Positions 53,022 to 63,655 of a stretch of 64,000 nucleotides of DNA are shown here, one piece after another. Location: positions 3,624,101 through 3,688,100 of the forward strand of contig CM066919.1 of NCBI GenBank assembly GCA_033964015.1, in the 5' to 3' direction. Source of the DNA: Scolanthus callimorphus. Its lineage: Eukaryota > Cnidaria > Anthozoa > Actiniaria > Edwardsiidae. Both the position numbers and the translations under genes were made by a program. Every line of letters starts with the position of its first letter. Position 1 is the stretch's first letter. The notes beneath the pieces are model-generated. The model was not told the origin of the DNA, ran no database searches, and was given only the letters and a program-made list of their open reading frames with translations.

Positions 53022-54335
53022 CCTGTCACTGTCATACCACGTGACCAAACACTTGCACCCCTTGCCACTAGATAATTTCACCCAAATTTGGTTGTCTGAG
53101 GTTCATCCCGTTCCAAAGAAGTAAGCCTTTTCTCGTTTCACAACGTCATCGATGACGTCATACCACGTGACAATCCTGTTGCATCAACCTTGCCACTTGG
53201 ACAATTTCATCCAAGTTTGGTTGTCTGAGGTTCATCCCTTCCAAAGATATGAGCCTTTTCTCGTTTCGATGACGTCATCGATGACGTCATACCACGTGAC
53301 CACGCCTTTGCACCCCCCTTGCCACTAAGACAACTTCACCCAAGTTTGGTTGTCTTAGGCTCATCCCTTCCAAAGATATAAGCCTTTTTTCGTTTGATGA
53401 CGTCATCGATGACGTCATACCACATGACCATGTTGTTGCACCCCTTTTGCCACTTAGACAACTTCACCCAAATTTGGTTGTCTGAGGTTCAACCCTTAAA
53501 AAGATGTAAGCCTTTTCTCGTTTTATGACGTCATCGATGACGTCATACCACGTGACCAAGCGGTTGCACCCGCCTTGCCGCTTAGACAACTTCATCCAAG
53601 TTTGGTTGTCTGAGGTTCATCCTTTCCAAATATATGAGCCTTTTCTCGTTTCGATGACGTCATCGATGACGTCATACCACGTGACCACGCCTTTGCACCC
53701 CCCTTGCAACTAAGACAACTTCATCCAAGTTTGGTTGTCTAAGGTTCATCCCTTCCAAAAACATAAGCCTTTCCTCGTTTTGATGACGTCATACCACGTG
53801 ACCATGCAGTTGCACCCCCTTGCCGCTTAAGCCGGGGAAATACGAGGCACAAAAACCCTCAACTTGTCGCGCAACATTGTTGCGCTGCAAGTCTAATGTT
53901 TGTTGCTCGTTTTTCATCAAATTCACAACTTGTCGCGCAACATTTTGTTTTGCTGATCACACATGCGAGCCCAAGGCAGATTTTGCCCCTTAACATCTCA
54001 TTTCTGTTGACTAATTAACTTGAATTGTAGGCAAATTGTTGCGCGACAAGTTGTGTGTTTGATGAAAAACGAGCAACAAAGCCAGAATTTGTGTCTCAAA
54101 GTAGACCAGCGTTCTACTTCGCGCAACAAGTTTTCACAACCTGCAACAAATGTTTTTGTTGCGCGACAAGTTGTGGCGCGAGATGAAAAACGCGCAACAT
54201 CGAACATCAACTTGCAACGCAACAATGTTGCGCGACAAGTTGAGGGATTTTGTGCCTCGTATTTCCCCGGCTTTAGACAACATCACTCAAGTTTGGTTGT
54301 CTGAGGTTCATCCCTTCCAAAGATATAAACCTTTT
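53022..54335. repeat. 128-bp tandem array with paired TGACGTCA motifs
   Basis: Seven units, spaced 127-129 bp (landmark GGTTGTCTGAGGTTCATCCC at about 53093, 53220, 53348, 53476, 53605, 53733, and 54296 after the MITE). Several units contain the perfect 20-bp palindrome TGACGTCATCGATGACGTCA, i.e. two full cAMP-response-element octamers, followed by TACCACGTGAC, an E-box (CACGTG). Confidence 0.88.
53830..54272. mobile_element. 443-bp MITE with TTA target duplication
   Basis: TIR AGCCGGGGAAATACGAGGCA / TGCCTCGTATTTCCCCGGCT, followed inward by CCCTCAACTTGTCGCGCAAC repeated in several orientations. Flanked by TTA (53827-53829, 54273-54275). Removing it and one TTA restores the array sequence CCGCTTAGACAAC, as found in neighbouring units. 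TWA target fits PIF/Harbinger. Confidence 0.85.
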
Positions 54336-54522
54336 ATTTAGCTCGGCTATAAACTGTGGTTGATGGGTTGCCTGTGCGACGACGGACACACACACAACCG
54401 GAAGTCCATCACAAAACAGGTCGATGCATATACACTTTTGTTTTGTTTCTTTCTTCTCCTGCATGTAGCTATGGGGCTCCGCTACGCGGGCGCCTTGGGC
54501 GCCCGCGGGAGCTCCGCTATTA

Positions 54523-56204
54523 ACAATGACCACATACACGCAGAATTCAGTGGTTTGCAATAGAAATTGTACCGGAAACACCAAAACGAGGTTTTGTTTG
54601 CACGTGCATCCCTAATTATTCCCTAATTAACTCCCTAATTATGAAAATCTATTATTTGTTTTAATATTCATACCATATAAAACATACCCCGTACGAAAGG
54701 TCACTAGAAGAAAATTTGCAATTGCTTCCGATCGCTTGTGACAGCATTTACAAGGCGTTCATCGACTTCTAGGCATAGGCTGGGATAGACTGGGTTTTTA
54801 TAAGCTAGCAAAAGGACCAATCAAAACCAGCAACCGTATTCGAATAGTCTATTGAATTCCACGGATTTTGATGCATAATATGCTCTCGTTCGGTGCGATT
54901 TAGCGCGGAGAAAATGGCAGCGGAAAACTTGTATGTGCTCAAAATTACCGTTCTCGTGACCTTCTTCTCGTCGTAGCGCTAGGCGATCAAAGCGCTAGGC
55001 GATCAAAGCACTGGAAATACTGGATCGAAAGGCATTGAATACCCATCGTTTAATCACGAAATTAACAAGTAAGTTCAGTTTTATTAACTCGAGGTTTTAT
55101 TTCGATTGATCGCTCTATTTTTTCTATTTTTCTTCATGAAATAGTATTGATCGTTCTGGCATGGTATCCGAAGATGGAATTGTAATTCGCTCAACAAGGC
55201 AAATAAATTAAAGTTTGGCTTCATCGTACTACTTCGCCGAATCCAATTCAACATAATGGTTTTCAGTGTCGCTTGCTCAATGTCTTTGAACTTCGTATAG
55301 CTTTCTATCTTTCTATTTTCCTTTTCTTGGCAGATAGATTTGAGGTAATTTGTATTTCGTGTTGAAGCTTTAGTCCAACTGTTTGGTCTGACGGCTTCGG
55401 CATGTGAATTATTTAATATTTGAGTCAATTACGCATGCGTAGAGCATCAAAATAACATCCGCGCTGGCCTGGACCCCAAATTAGCAAATGTTCACGCTTG
55501 TATGGGATAAGTTTCATATGCTAGAACGAAAGCTCATGATGAGCTTTTGTATAGCTCTTATCCTCAAAATGTTTGGATAACTCATCCTATAGAAACCAAT
55601 TTTATTGAATGAGTGTGTGTTAGTATGGCGAGTTGTGTCACAGAGGTTGGACAACTTCCGACGGTCCTCGTGGTTCTTTAACGTGGACCCTCAGGTTCCG
55701 GTTATATGTAGTGTATGTGAGAGATTAGAGGTGTCCGGGTATACAAACATATGTGTCGCGTCACAATACATGCCACGAGGATCGTCTATATGTCGTTAAA
55801 AAGCATAAAAATGGCCTATCTTTTGAAATAATTTATTTGCAGTGATACTTACTTTTTTTATTTTTTAAAGAAAAATATTGGTTTTACATCAAACAAGCTC
55901 CCCCCTACTTCGGTCTCTCTATTCCATGTACGCGATCTCAAAATCGGTGTCAGGGAGTTTTGATTTTCCTTTCCATTATATTTTATGCTAATTTGGGTGT
56001 CTGGGGATCATGTAAAAAGTCGCCGTTTTTAACTCGGTTATGTAATATTCCCATAAACATCCGAAAAAGATGATTGGCTAAAACGAGTGAGATTTAACAT
56101 CGTATACAAAATTCGACAAATCAACAGGTTACCCGCGCGCAAAGAAAGTTCAAAACTCGAAACATTGCAGTAAAGTAATATCACATCTTTTACTATGGGA
56201 TTAC
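54523..56204. other. Gap, no gene identified
   Basis: An ATG in good context at 54914 (MAAENLYVLK) is followed by a stop after 20 codons. A frame at 55620-55797 (WFFNVDPQVPVICSVCERL) is unassigned. AGCGCTAGGCGATCAA is duplicated at 54975. Nothing I can support as a gene. Confidence 0.3.
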
Positions 56205-56209
56205 AGAAA

Positions 56210-56310
56210 AATTCATCATTCGACTCGTCAATTCCACGTTAAATTTCACTTTTAAAAAACGTATCGTTTTTCGCGTGAAATTTAACGTGGAATTCACTCG
56301 TAATGTGATA
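56210..56310. repeat. Short TIR/hairpin element
   Basis: AATTCCACGTTAAATTTCAC (56230-56249) is perfectly complementary to 56275-56294; outer similarity extends to AAATTCATCA / TGATAAATTT. Confidence 0.7.
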
Positions 56311-57817
56311 AATTTATCGACTATTCAAATGAAAATTCGATTATTTGTAGGTGGGCACGGCTTAAAGCTGGAATTGGGGTTGGAATTTTTTCGTGAGCCG
56401 TTACCTTTTCCCAGTTTTCCTTTTCAGCCTAAATGATGTGTTCAAGTGAATTTCACTGTAAATAAAGTATTGTACAAGAACAGATCATTGTTTAAACGAC
56501 ACATAAAAGACCCTCGTAGCATAAATTGTGTTGCGATACGGATTTTTGTCTACCGTTTTCGTGAACCCATACCTTATACGCCTTATGGATGACAAACCTT
56601 ATACGGGATGGCCAGGTTGACGTATTCATTCACAGAAAGATGGAATCCCAGCTTTAGCATATTGAGCAATTCCAGGAAATGTATGTACTCCCCCCCCCCC
56701 CCCCCACACACACACAATGCATCCAAATTTCCAAAAAGGCTCCCCCCCTCCTTCCATGCATATAGAATTCCGGAGAGGTTAAACTAGATGCCAGAGCAGC
56801 CAAAATGTGTCTTTGACTGCCTCTCACCCTTTCACTCACATGATTATTTGGTAAAGTTCCATGTACTCAAGGGGTATACGAAGCCGAATAATAAATCTGA
56901 AACTGAATCTGAAACAAGCATCTAGCTTAGACTCCATCCCCTCCCCCGTGCCGCCCGTCCTGGGGTGCTTATATTTCTGGAATTGCTCGTTTGTACAAAC
57001 TTCTCTGTTCATTATTCTGTGAACTCCCACTTTACATATTTTCGCAAAACTGCATTTTGGCTTCCATCCACCAGACGGCTCATGCACCAGACCAAACCAG
57101 AGTCAGACAGCCGAGCATAGCTATTTCCTTCGAGAACGTTTTTGTAGACAAAGCTGCACTTTGAAAGATTTTTTCAGGGCGTAAGGTAGAGAGAGGTTCT
57201 GTCCAGCATAATAGCTAGTCTTTGTTTTGAGGGTCATTATTCACTTCATTTTGTGTTTTAAGGCAAAGGAATTGGAAGAGCACTGGTTATAAAAGTTATA
57301 AAGGTAACGCTTGTATTTTCTCTTTCTCTCTCTCTGTATCTATAGTCTACCATATTGAATTTGAAGGCCATCCCCCCTCCCCACCATAGACTATATTTAG
57401 TGCGAGAAATAATGAAAAAAAGGCAGATAGCTTAAACCATTTACCACGTTAATAGCTAGTAATTTACGCCCCTTTTCTCCTTTAGTTCTGTAAGGATAAC
57501 AACCTCAACCAGATAATGGGGACACCATTGGACTGGAACCAGCGCGCTCTGAAGTTTTACGGTTCGTTAGGATTCAGTCAAGTACAGGGTTACGTTACCT
57601 TATCCATGGGAAGAAAAAAATCGACGAAGTGCTTGGCAAAGATGGAGCACAACACATGAAGTTGTCTAAGTTGTAAGCTTTGAAGCAACGATTGTGTGCA
57701 TTTCAAGTGACAATACGTCCTGGAGAAGAAAGCACACAGTTTTTGAGAAGAAATATATATCACCAATCAATCAATTTATTTGCATTCCATGAATGGTGTT
57801 GCAGGCAATAAAAACCA
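56311..57817. other. Gap with dispersed repeat
   Basis: C run with (CA)n at 56690-56715. The block at 57118-57290 matches 39462-39640. CT-rich microsatellite near 57320. No gene recognised. Confidence 0.4.
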
Positions 57818-57990
57818 AAAGTACTTTCCGCGTGCTCTCTGGTATCTTACAAACACGAGGGGGATGTTAGGAGTACTGATCAAAACTTGAAAGACACGAG
57901 CCGCAGGCGAGTGTCTTTCAAGTTTTATCAGTTCGACCAACATTCCCCGAGTGTTTGTAAGAAGCCAGAGAGCAAGCAGAAAGTACTTAT
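57818..57990. mobile_element. Foldback element with 75-bp arms
   Basis: Left arm 57820-57896 and right arm 57911-57987 are nearly complementary (AAGTACTTTC...GTGCTCTCTGG...TTACAAACAC against GTGTTTGTAAGA...CCAGAGAGCA...GAAAGTACTT), with centre GAGCCGCAGGCGA. TTTAGAAAATAACA / TGTTATTTTCTAA further out (58000-58130) may mark a larger element around it. Confidence 0.75.
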
Positions 57991-58926
57991 ATTGCTTTTA
58001 GAAAATAACATACACACGCGCGACAGCGTTGCGTGACAATCGTGTTTCTCAGGTCTCTTACAAACACGCATTTTAACCAATCAGAATGCGCACATTCACC
58101 ATATAAAATAAGTGTTATTTTCTAATACTATAGTTACAGACAGAGAAAATCGTCGTTGAAAAGCTATATGTACAAAGTGGGCTAGCATTTTACATACAAA
58201 CGGATCAACTTATTGAAAAAAAAAGGGATCTAAACTGTTGTATTTAGAAACTAATTTTGAGAAAGTGTTGTAATGTTCATTTATGTCATTAAACAATTCG
58301 ATACGTTCTTTATCGTTACAATGTTGACATATTGGCTTGGTGTGAATTCCTTTACCAACAACACGCTGCGACTCTTGCATGCGATTGCTGTAACTCGTGT
58401 TGCAGGAATCGCCCGTGTTCTATCTCTTGACAGCTGCCACTGTAGGTTCACGTTTGCTGCGACTGCTACGACACGAAACATTAATGGAAACTCGGCCACC
58501 AATTCGGTTACTGTAATGGTTTTACTTTCCAATATATAAACCGGGACAAAACGGCAAAGATGGCGGTCAACTACTGGAGCCCGCGGAGCATGCTGGGGCT
58601 TATGCACGAGTCGCGTAATACTCGCGTTACTACATTTACAACTGCTGCAATATCAAAGTATCCCCAAGCTCCATGGGAGTTTAAAATAATAATGTAAATA
58701 AAGCTGAAGTGGTTTCAATATGGGTACTAACCGTAATGTGTGTTATTGAATTAACTTACATGAACCTTTGCTTCGCTAGCGAATGTAGTGAGTCATCAAT
58801 ATCCCTTCTGTAAGAGAAATAATAGAAAATAATAAACTTTCATCCAGTCATCCTGTACTTTCAATAAATTTGAGTTTTGAGTCCGTTTTTAGCTATTTAT
58901 GTTTCACCCCTCTCTCTTCTATATAA
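57991..58926. other. No gene identified
   Basis: Chance ORFs on both strands around 58273-58607. A short CpG-rich stretch at 58550-58630 includes AAGATGGCGG but no exon structure could be supported. Confidence 0.3.
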
Positions 58927-59459
58927 GGGACCGGTCATTATTTATCGCCTGGGGAGGAGGGGGGGTCAGAGGATTTTGGGTAATACAAGGTCAAAATGCA
59001 GTAATCCTCCCTCTATAAGTACAATGATTAACGTGATCCCCCCTCAGAGCAGTTAAACGTTTTCGTGACCTCCCCCCCCCCCATTTGACCTAGTAGAAGA
59101 CAGTTTACAGATAGAGGGGATCACATTTTTTTTATTTTGATAAACGCATTTCATCAAGCCATTTCATTGATAAAAGCAATGATACCTGAGTAGCTCAGGT
59201 ATCCTTGTATAATAAAGCTTTGCGAGCATATTATGGTTTTGGGCATGCTTCTCCTCTAATGATAATGTTCCTGTTAAAGTTCTTTTAAAGCTTTTCACTT
59301 CGCTCGTGGAACCCATAGTTGTGTGGGTGTGCATTTTGGGGTGGTGATATTAGTGGAAATGCCAAGGATACTAATTCTTTCAGGTCTAAACTTTTTACGA
59401 CAGTTACCCTCATGGAAAATTCTGTAAGCGTGTTTTGGGTGTCCACTCGAGATCATCCA

Positions 59460-60668
59460 ATATGGCAGTTTATGGCGAACTAGGTAGAGTGCCTCTCGCC
59501 CTACAACTGGCTATTTTGACTTGGGTGCGTTTCAAAGATCCCTTTTATAGTGATACACTAGTAGGCAAGCCGCTTTAGTTAGTATGGAAGTAATTACAAA
59601 CCGGTGATTTTTGCAAATCAAATACTGAAACTATGTGGTTTAGGAAACATTTCTGAACTTGCTATCACAACCAAGAATATAAACAATTTTATCCAAAAAT
59701 TGCGTAAAAAGCTTTCAGATATTTGGTCAGATTTCTGGAAGTCGAAGTTGTCAAACACCTCAACTGATAATTCTGTGGGTCAGGGAAAACTGAGAACCTA
59801 TCGTCAAGTAAAATCGTCTTTTGTGTTTGAAAAGTATTTAGACGAGGTTTCAAATTTTAACATAAGGAAGGCTGTTACACGCATGCGTATTTCTGCCCAC
59901 AGACTCCCGATAGAAACGGGTCGTTACAAAAGACCGCCGAAAATTAAAATCGATTTTTGTTAAAAATGAACACCAGCACTAGAACACACATTATCACTTT
60001 AGTAAAACTACAAAATTTCTCTGCATTATATACAATATCTTCCGAGAAAACGAAAGTTGAAAATTTGAAAATTTACAGATGTTTGTATATGACTGGGGCT
60101 ATGCGTCATACCCCCAGTCATACAAATCTCTGTAAAAATTTCAATTTTCATACTCTGCTTTCTCAGCCGACATGGCAATTGGCATAACGAAAATTTGAAG
60201 GATTACTGATGTGATGATGCTCTTTCTAGTGTCAGTGTCTGATTTTCAGTCAGTTTAATTTTAAGGCATCTGAATTTGCGGCGGCCATTTTGGAAAAAGG
60301 TCTATTCTTTTGCGCGTGCTGATAGACTATGCCCCCTCTGTCAAACACAAGAAGTTGGGGACGAATTCCATTATACTGTCAATTGTAATGTCGAACCAAT
60401 TAAAAAGTCAAGGACTGATTTTATTGAACGCCTTTGTAAATTAAATAGCAATATCATGAAGTTAGACACTAAGTCGCTATTCTTGTATTTGTTTTCAATG
60501 AAAGATCAGTCATTCATGAAACTCTCTTCTAAATTCCTTAGTGATTTAATGTGTATTGTAGAAAAATTATTATCTGAGAACACAAACCGACTTGATTTGT
60601 TTTGTAATTTTCGTTTTATATTCATATATATTTTGCAGATGATATCTATACCGATATACCTGTATTAG
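59460..60668 (+). pseudogene. LINE C-terminal fragment split by a foldback insertion
   Basis: Readable pieces are AVYGELGRVPLALQLAIL (about 59463), then 59604-59963 ending MRISAHRLPIETGRYKRPP, and then, after about 350 bp of foreign DNA, ADRLCPLCQTQEVGDEFHY with TVNC and a tail to 60668. GELGR-P, SAHRL-IE-GRY and the CxxC...H...C knuckle correspond in order to 21210-21927, so it is the same LINE group. RT itself is missing and the frame is broken several times. Confidence 0.75.
60040..60166. mobile_element. Foldback insertion inside the LINE fragment
   Basis: GAAAATTTACAGATGTTTGT and ATGACTGGGG pair with CCCCAGTCAT and ACAAATCTCTGTAAAAATTT around a short loop; arms are about 55 bp. The whole insert lies between roughly 59950 and 60310, with weak end similarity (CACTAGAA), and interrupts the zinc-knuckle coding sequence. 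Confidence 0.65.
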
Positions 60669-60684
60669 GATATAAGGTTACTAA

Positions 60685-60720
<36 letters not shown>

Positions 60721-61038
60721 GGTAGAGTTTGTTTTTCCTCGCCAAGATACAGTTGTTCTTGTGAATGGTGCGAAGGTATGTGTCTTCGTTGCGCGAGTTG
60801 GCAAAGACTATATTAGAATATTTTTATTATGTATTGAGTGAAGTGAGGTAGAAAAATGCAAATGATAGAGAAGTTGCTGGAATAACTACTTAGAAAATTT
60901 CTTGTGGTCCCCCCTTTTAGGGCTTCAGGTTTAGAGAGATCCCCCTCTCGCTCGCCCGAAAATGAAGCGATCCCCCCAAAAATCCTTTGCCTCCCCCCCC
61001 CCCTCCCCTCCCCAAGGCGATAAATAATGACCGGTCCC

Positions 61039-61364
61039 TAATGTTTTACAAAAGTTGGAGACTTCGAGACCACCACCCAAGCGAAAACAGCCATAAATTC
61101 GATGAAACGCTCCAATTCGCTCAAAATCGCCACTCGGCGATAGCAAAGAATAGAACTATTCATCTCAACCAATCGACGGTGCAAAACTTACGTTGTTTAG
61201 GAATCTCATGATTTAATTGACAGGGGCGAGGCGCGCAGCGAAAATTAATTGTTTCAGGCTTAATTTTAGTTTTCCTCCCTCATTTTATCTCGGAAAAATC
61301 AAATTTCGCCTGATACTAGGGCTAACAAACTTTACCCGTGGGCACCACGTAAAATGGAGATAAT
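61039..61364. other. No feature seen
   Basis: No exon, RNA gene or repeat edge that I can support. Confidence 0.35.
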
Positions 61365-62560
61365 GTGGGCATGACTGAAAGGAGGGAAGGGCCAATATAG
61401 TTCCCTGGGGAATGCCCTATTAGGCGCTGATGAGAAAGAGTCATATGCATGTCATAACACTCACACAGCAACATAGCGCATCGACCTATGTAATTCCAAA
61501 GCTTAGATATTAGATTATATTCTAATATCTAAAAAATACCCATCAAGAAAATTATAATTTACTATAAATGTATGAATTGCCATACATTTGTTTGGCAATA
61601 TTTGTTGTTCGCTCGTTCGTTTGTTCTTTATTTTGTTATTGTTATGTTTCCGTTCAAAATCCCCATTTTCAGGAATGAACCTTCTGCAACTCCTAATCAA
61701 TAAATAAAACTGTTGTGGAAGCGGGAGATTGAGCACGATTTGGAACAATGCTTTCCAAATAGAGGTAAAAATGTTGAGATCAATGTGGACACCAGGTAAC
61801 AAGGAGATGATTTGGTATGACTGAAAGGAGGGATGGGGCCAATATAGTTCCCTGGGGAATGCCCAATTAGGCGCTGAAGAAAAGAAGCATATGCTTCTGT
61901 TTTTTTGGCGATATTTTTTGTTCGTTTGTTTTGTTTATGTTTATGTTGTCAGGATGGACCCTTCTGCAACTTCTAATAAAATAAATAACATGTTGTATTG
62001 TGGAAGCGAGAGATCAACGATTTGGAACAATGCTTTCCAAATAGAGGTAAACATTTGGCAATCATCTCGAGCACACTCTTGTGCGCAACTTCAACTCATG
62101 TGAAAGAAGTGATGGTGTATTGAGTGCACAACTCTGTGGTGGAGGCCGAATAATTGGACCCTGATTGTTCTTGGCATTTTTCTTCAATTAATTATTCGTA
62201 TTCATTTTTAAAGTGAACACTGTTGTTCATTATTCAATTTCAGAAACTTAGAATTCATTATTTTCGCTTTTTCGACGCCACAATTCTTTATTCATTTGTT
62301 CGTAGCACCCGTTTTTATTTATTCATTATTCAGCTTCCTTGATCGCATTATGATGGCCCATTTATCACAGACTCAGTGGTTTGGTGAATAAAGCTATTTA
62401 GCCATACATTTGTTTGGCAATTTTGAATTTCTTATTGTAGTTTTGCTGTTGTTTCTGTTTCTTTTCAACCCCTATTTTCAGGATGGACCCCTCTTCAAAG
62501 TAACATGGTGTGGAAGCGGGAGATCATGATCTGGAACAATAAATCGAGTTCGAGTTTGTT
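61365..62560. repeat. Tandemly duplicated module with splice-like borders
   Basis: Block 1 (ATGACTGAAAGGAGGGA...AATATAGTTCCCTGGGGAAT) occurs at about 61370 and 61815. Block 2 (TTTTCAGGAATGAACCTTC or GTCAGGATGGACCCTTC ... GGAACAATGCTTTCCAAATA + GAG|GTAAA) occurs at 61668-61770, 61950-62045 and, shortened, 62478-62545. Block 2 is bounded by acceptor-like and donor-like sequence in two copies, but no common reading frame is conserved. Confidence 0.6.
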
Positions 62561-63036
62561 GCTCGGACATTTTGAAATTCATAGGGAAAACTGGGCATTA
62601 TTTGGTGATCGGTCTATTCAGGCTAGTAAGTCGACTCTTGACGCAACTTCAACTCATGTGAAACAAAAACATGTGAATGATAGCCTATTCATCACAGCCT
62701 TGGCAGTTTGGTGAATAAAGCAGAAAACCAATATTCCCTTTCGTTTCCCGCGCAAGTAAACAGCTGAATTTCAACTAGAAGATTGTTTAACATTTTAGTC
62801 GACAAAAGGTATGTTTTCAAGAGAACTTTCAAAGTTAATGAAACGACGGCTACAATTCACGGTTATAATGCGAAAAGAAACCTCCATACTTTATATCTAA
62901 AAATCAACAACTTTGAAGGGCATCGTAATGGGTACGCCAGCAATTGATATTAGACTATCATGGTAAAAGGAGCCTCTAGTACTATTTATTCAAATGTATT
63001 TGAGTTAAAATATGAAAAGTATGCGGTCGTATTCTT
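62561..63036. other. Upstream flank of the secreted-protein gene
   Basis: No repeat edge or exon recognised; presumably carries the regulatory DNA for the promoter at 63037. Confidence 0.4.
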
Positions 63037-63044
63037 TATATAAG
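63037..63044 (+). promoter_or_regulatory. TATA box
   Basis: TATATAAG about 30 bp upstream of the start of the duplicated leader (63067) and 134 bp upstream of the ATG at 63171, so transcription is expected to start near 63067. Confidence 0.65.
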
Positions 63045-63067
63045 CACGAGATCTGACAGAACAGAAC

Positions 63068-63167
63068 AGAAGATCAGCGCAGAGAAGACTAGAGCCATTC
63101 ACGACATCACCTCGATCAGAAGATCAGCGCAGAGAAGACTAGAGCCATTCAAGACATCACCTCGATC
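63068..63167 (+). repeat. 50-bp tandem duplication in the 5' UTR
   Basis: Two copies (63068-63117, 63118-63167) of AGAAGATCAGCGCAGAGAAG + ACTAGAGCCATTCACGACAT + CACCTCGATC, differing at one base (C to A). The second copy ends three bases before the ATG. Confidence 0.92.
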
Positions 63168-63170
63168 ACC

Positions 63171-63228
63171 ATGCAGTTCACTTGGTTGGTATTAGCACTT
63201 CTCGCAGCAAGCTTCGCTTTTTATACTG
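63171..63228 (+). CDS. Signal-peptide exon of a secreted protein (first exon only)
   Basis: ATG 63171 in context ATCACCATG begins MQFTWLVLALLAASFAFYT, a compact hydrophobic core with small residues near the end: a typical signal peptide. The exon closes at ACTG|GTAAGC in phase 1 (19 codons plus one base), the common phase for signal-peptide exons of small secreted proteins. A TATA box lies 134 bp upstream. The remaining exons are beyond the right edge, so the mature product (matrix protein, antimicrobial, venom-type or other) cannot be named. Confidence 0.72.
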
Positions 63229-63239
63229 GTAAGCTAAGC

Positions 63240-63651
63240 TCAGGCGGGGTCCTTTCATTTGCCTTATATTTAACAAACTATACAGGGGATATCTAAAACT
63301 TCAAGGCCACGGTTTTTCTCCGAGGGGGAGGGGGGAATTATTTCCTATAGACCTCAGTTAAAATTGTACACCCTACCGCAAAGGGTAGCCCGTTGGTCGC
63401 GATCAATGTGGAATTTTATTGTTAATCATGTAAAGATTTTAAAATAAAAGGTGGCACAACTTTGATCGAAATTGGTTAGGTTAGGTTAGGGCAGCCATCT
63501 ATCATCGGCCAAACAAGCGAAAAACCATCGCAGACATCAGGAGCCCGCTTATTTAAGGGCGACACATACCTGTATACGATATACGATGAAGTACCCCCCC
63601 CCCCCCCCCCCCCTGTATGATGGTCGATCCATTCTATTCGATCTATTGGTC
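63240..63651 (+). other. Start of intron 1 of the secreted-protein gene
   Basis: Holds G-run and C-run tracts (63322-63333, 63593-63613) and a GGTTAGGTTAGG stretch at 63476-63489. No exon recognised. Confidence 0.45.
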
Positions 63652-63655
63652 TTAA

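Larger units (their letters stand above)
52931..54522 (-). mobile_element. Helentron/HINE-like element, copy B, with CRE-rich array
   Basis: Minus-strand orientation. Its 5' end is at about 54522 (AATAGCGGAGCTCCCGCGGG). A body shared with copy A follows, then seven units of a 128-bp repeat, CGGGAGCTCCGC, hairpin TTTAGCCAGTGGCTAAA (52942-52958) and tail TCTATATATTA (52931). GCGGAGCTCCCG and CGGGAGCTCCGC form subterminal inverted repeats. A 443-bp MITE (53830-54272) is nested in the array. No coding capacity. Confidence 0.68.
58927..61038. mobile_element. TAA-target element (PIF/Harbinger-like) containing a LINE fragment
   Basis: TIRs GGGACCGGTCATTATTTATC and GATAAATAATGACCGGTCCC, flanked by TAA (58924-58926, 61039-61041). 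Subterminal blocks (GTAATACAAGGTCAAAATGC, then CCTCCCTCTA and AGTACAATGATTAACGTGAT) match 25820-25890, and CTTCAGGTTT.GAGAGATCC matches 25520. The middle is the LINE remnant 59460-60668 and an (ATT)n run at 60684-60722. No transposase. Confidence 0.8.

Noticed and set aside
52945..53124. C-terminal part of the 212-codon ORF starting at 52486
   Set aside because: It reads into the Helentron-like element at 52931 and beyond, so it cannot be host coding sequence; only the part to about 52715 is kept as an SSAT exon candidate.
58273..58607. Overlapping sense and antisense ORFs of 88 and 108 codons
   Set aside because: No domain, no splice or promoter signals, and each explains the other as a shadow.
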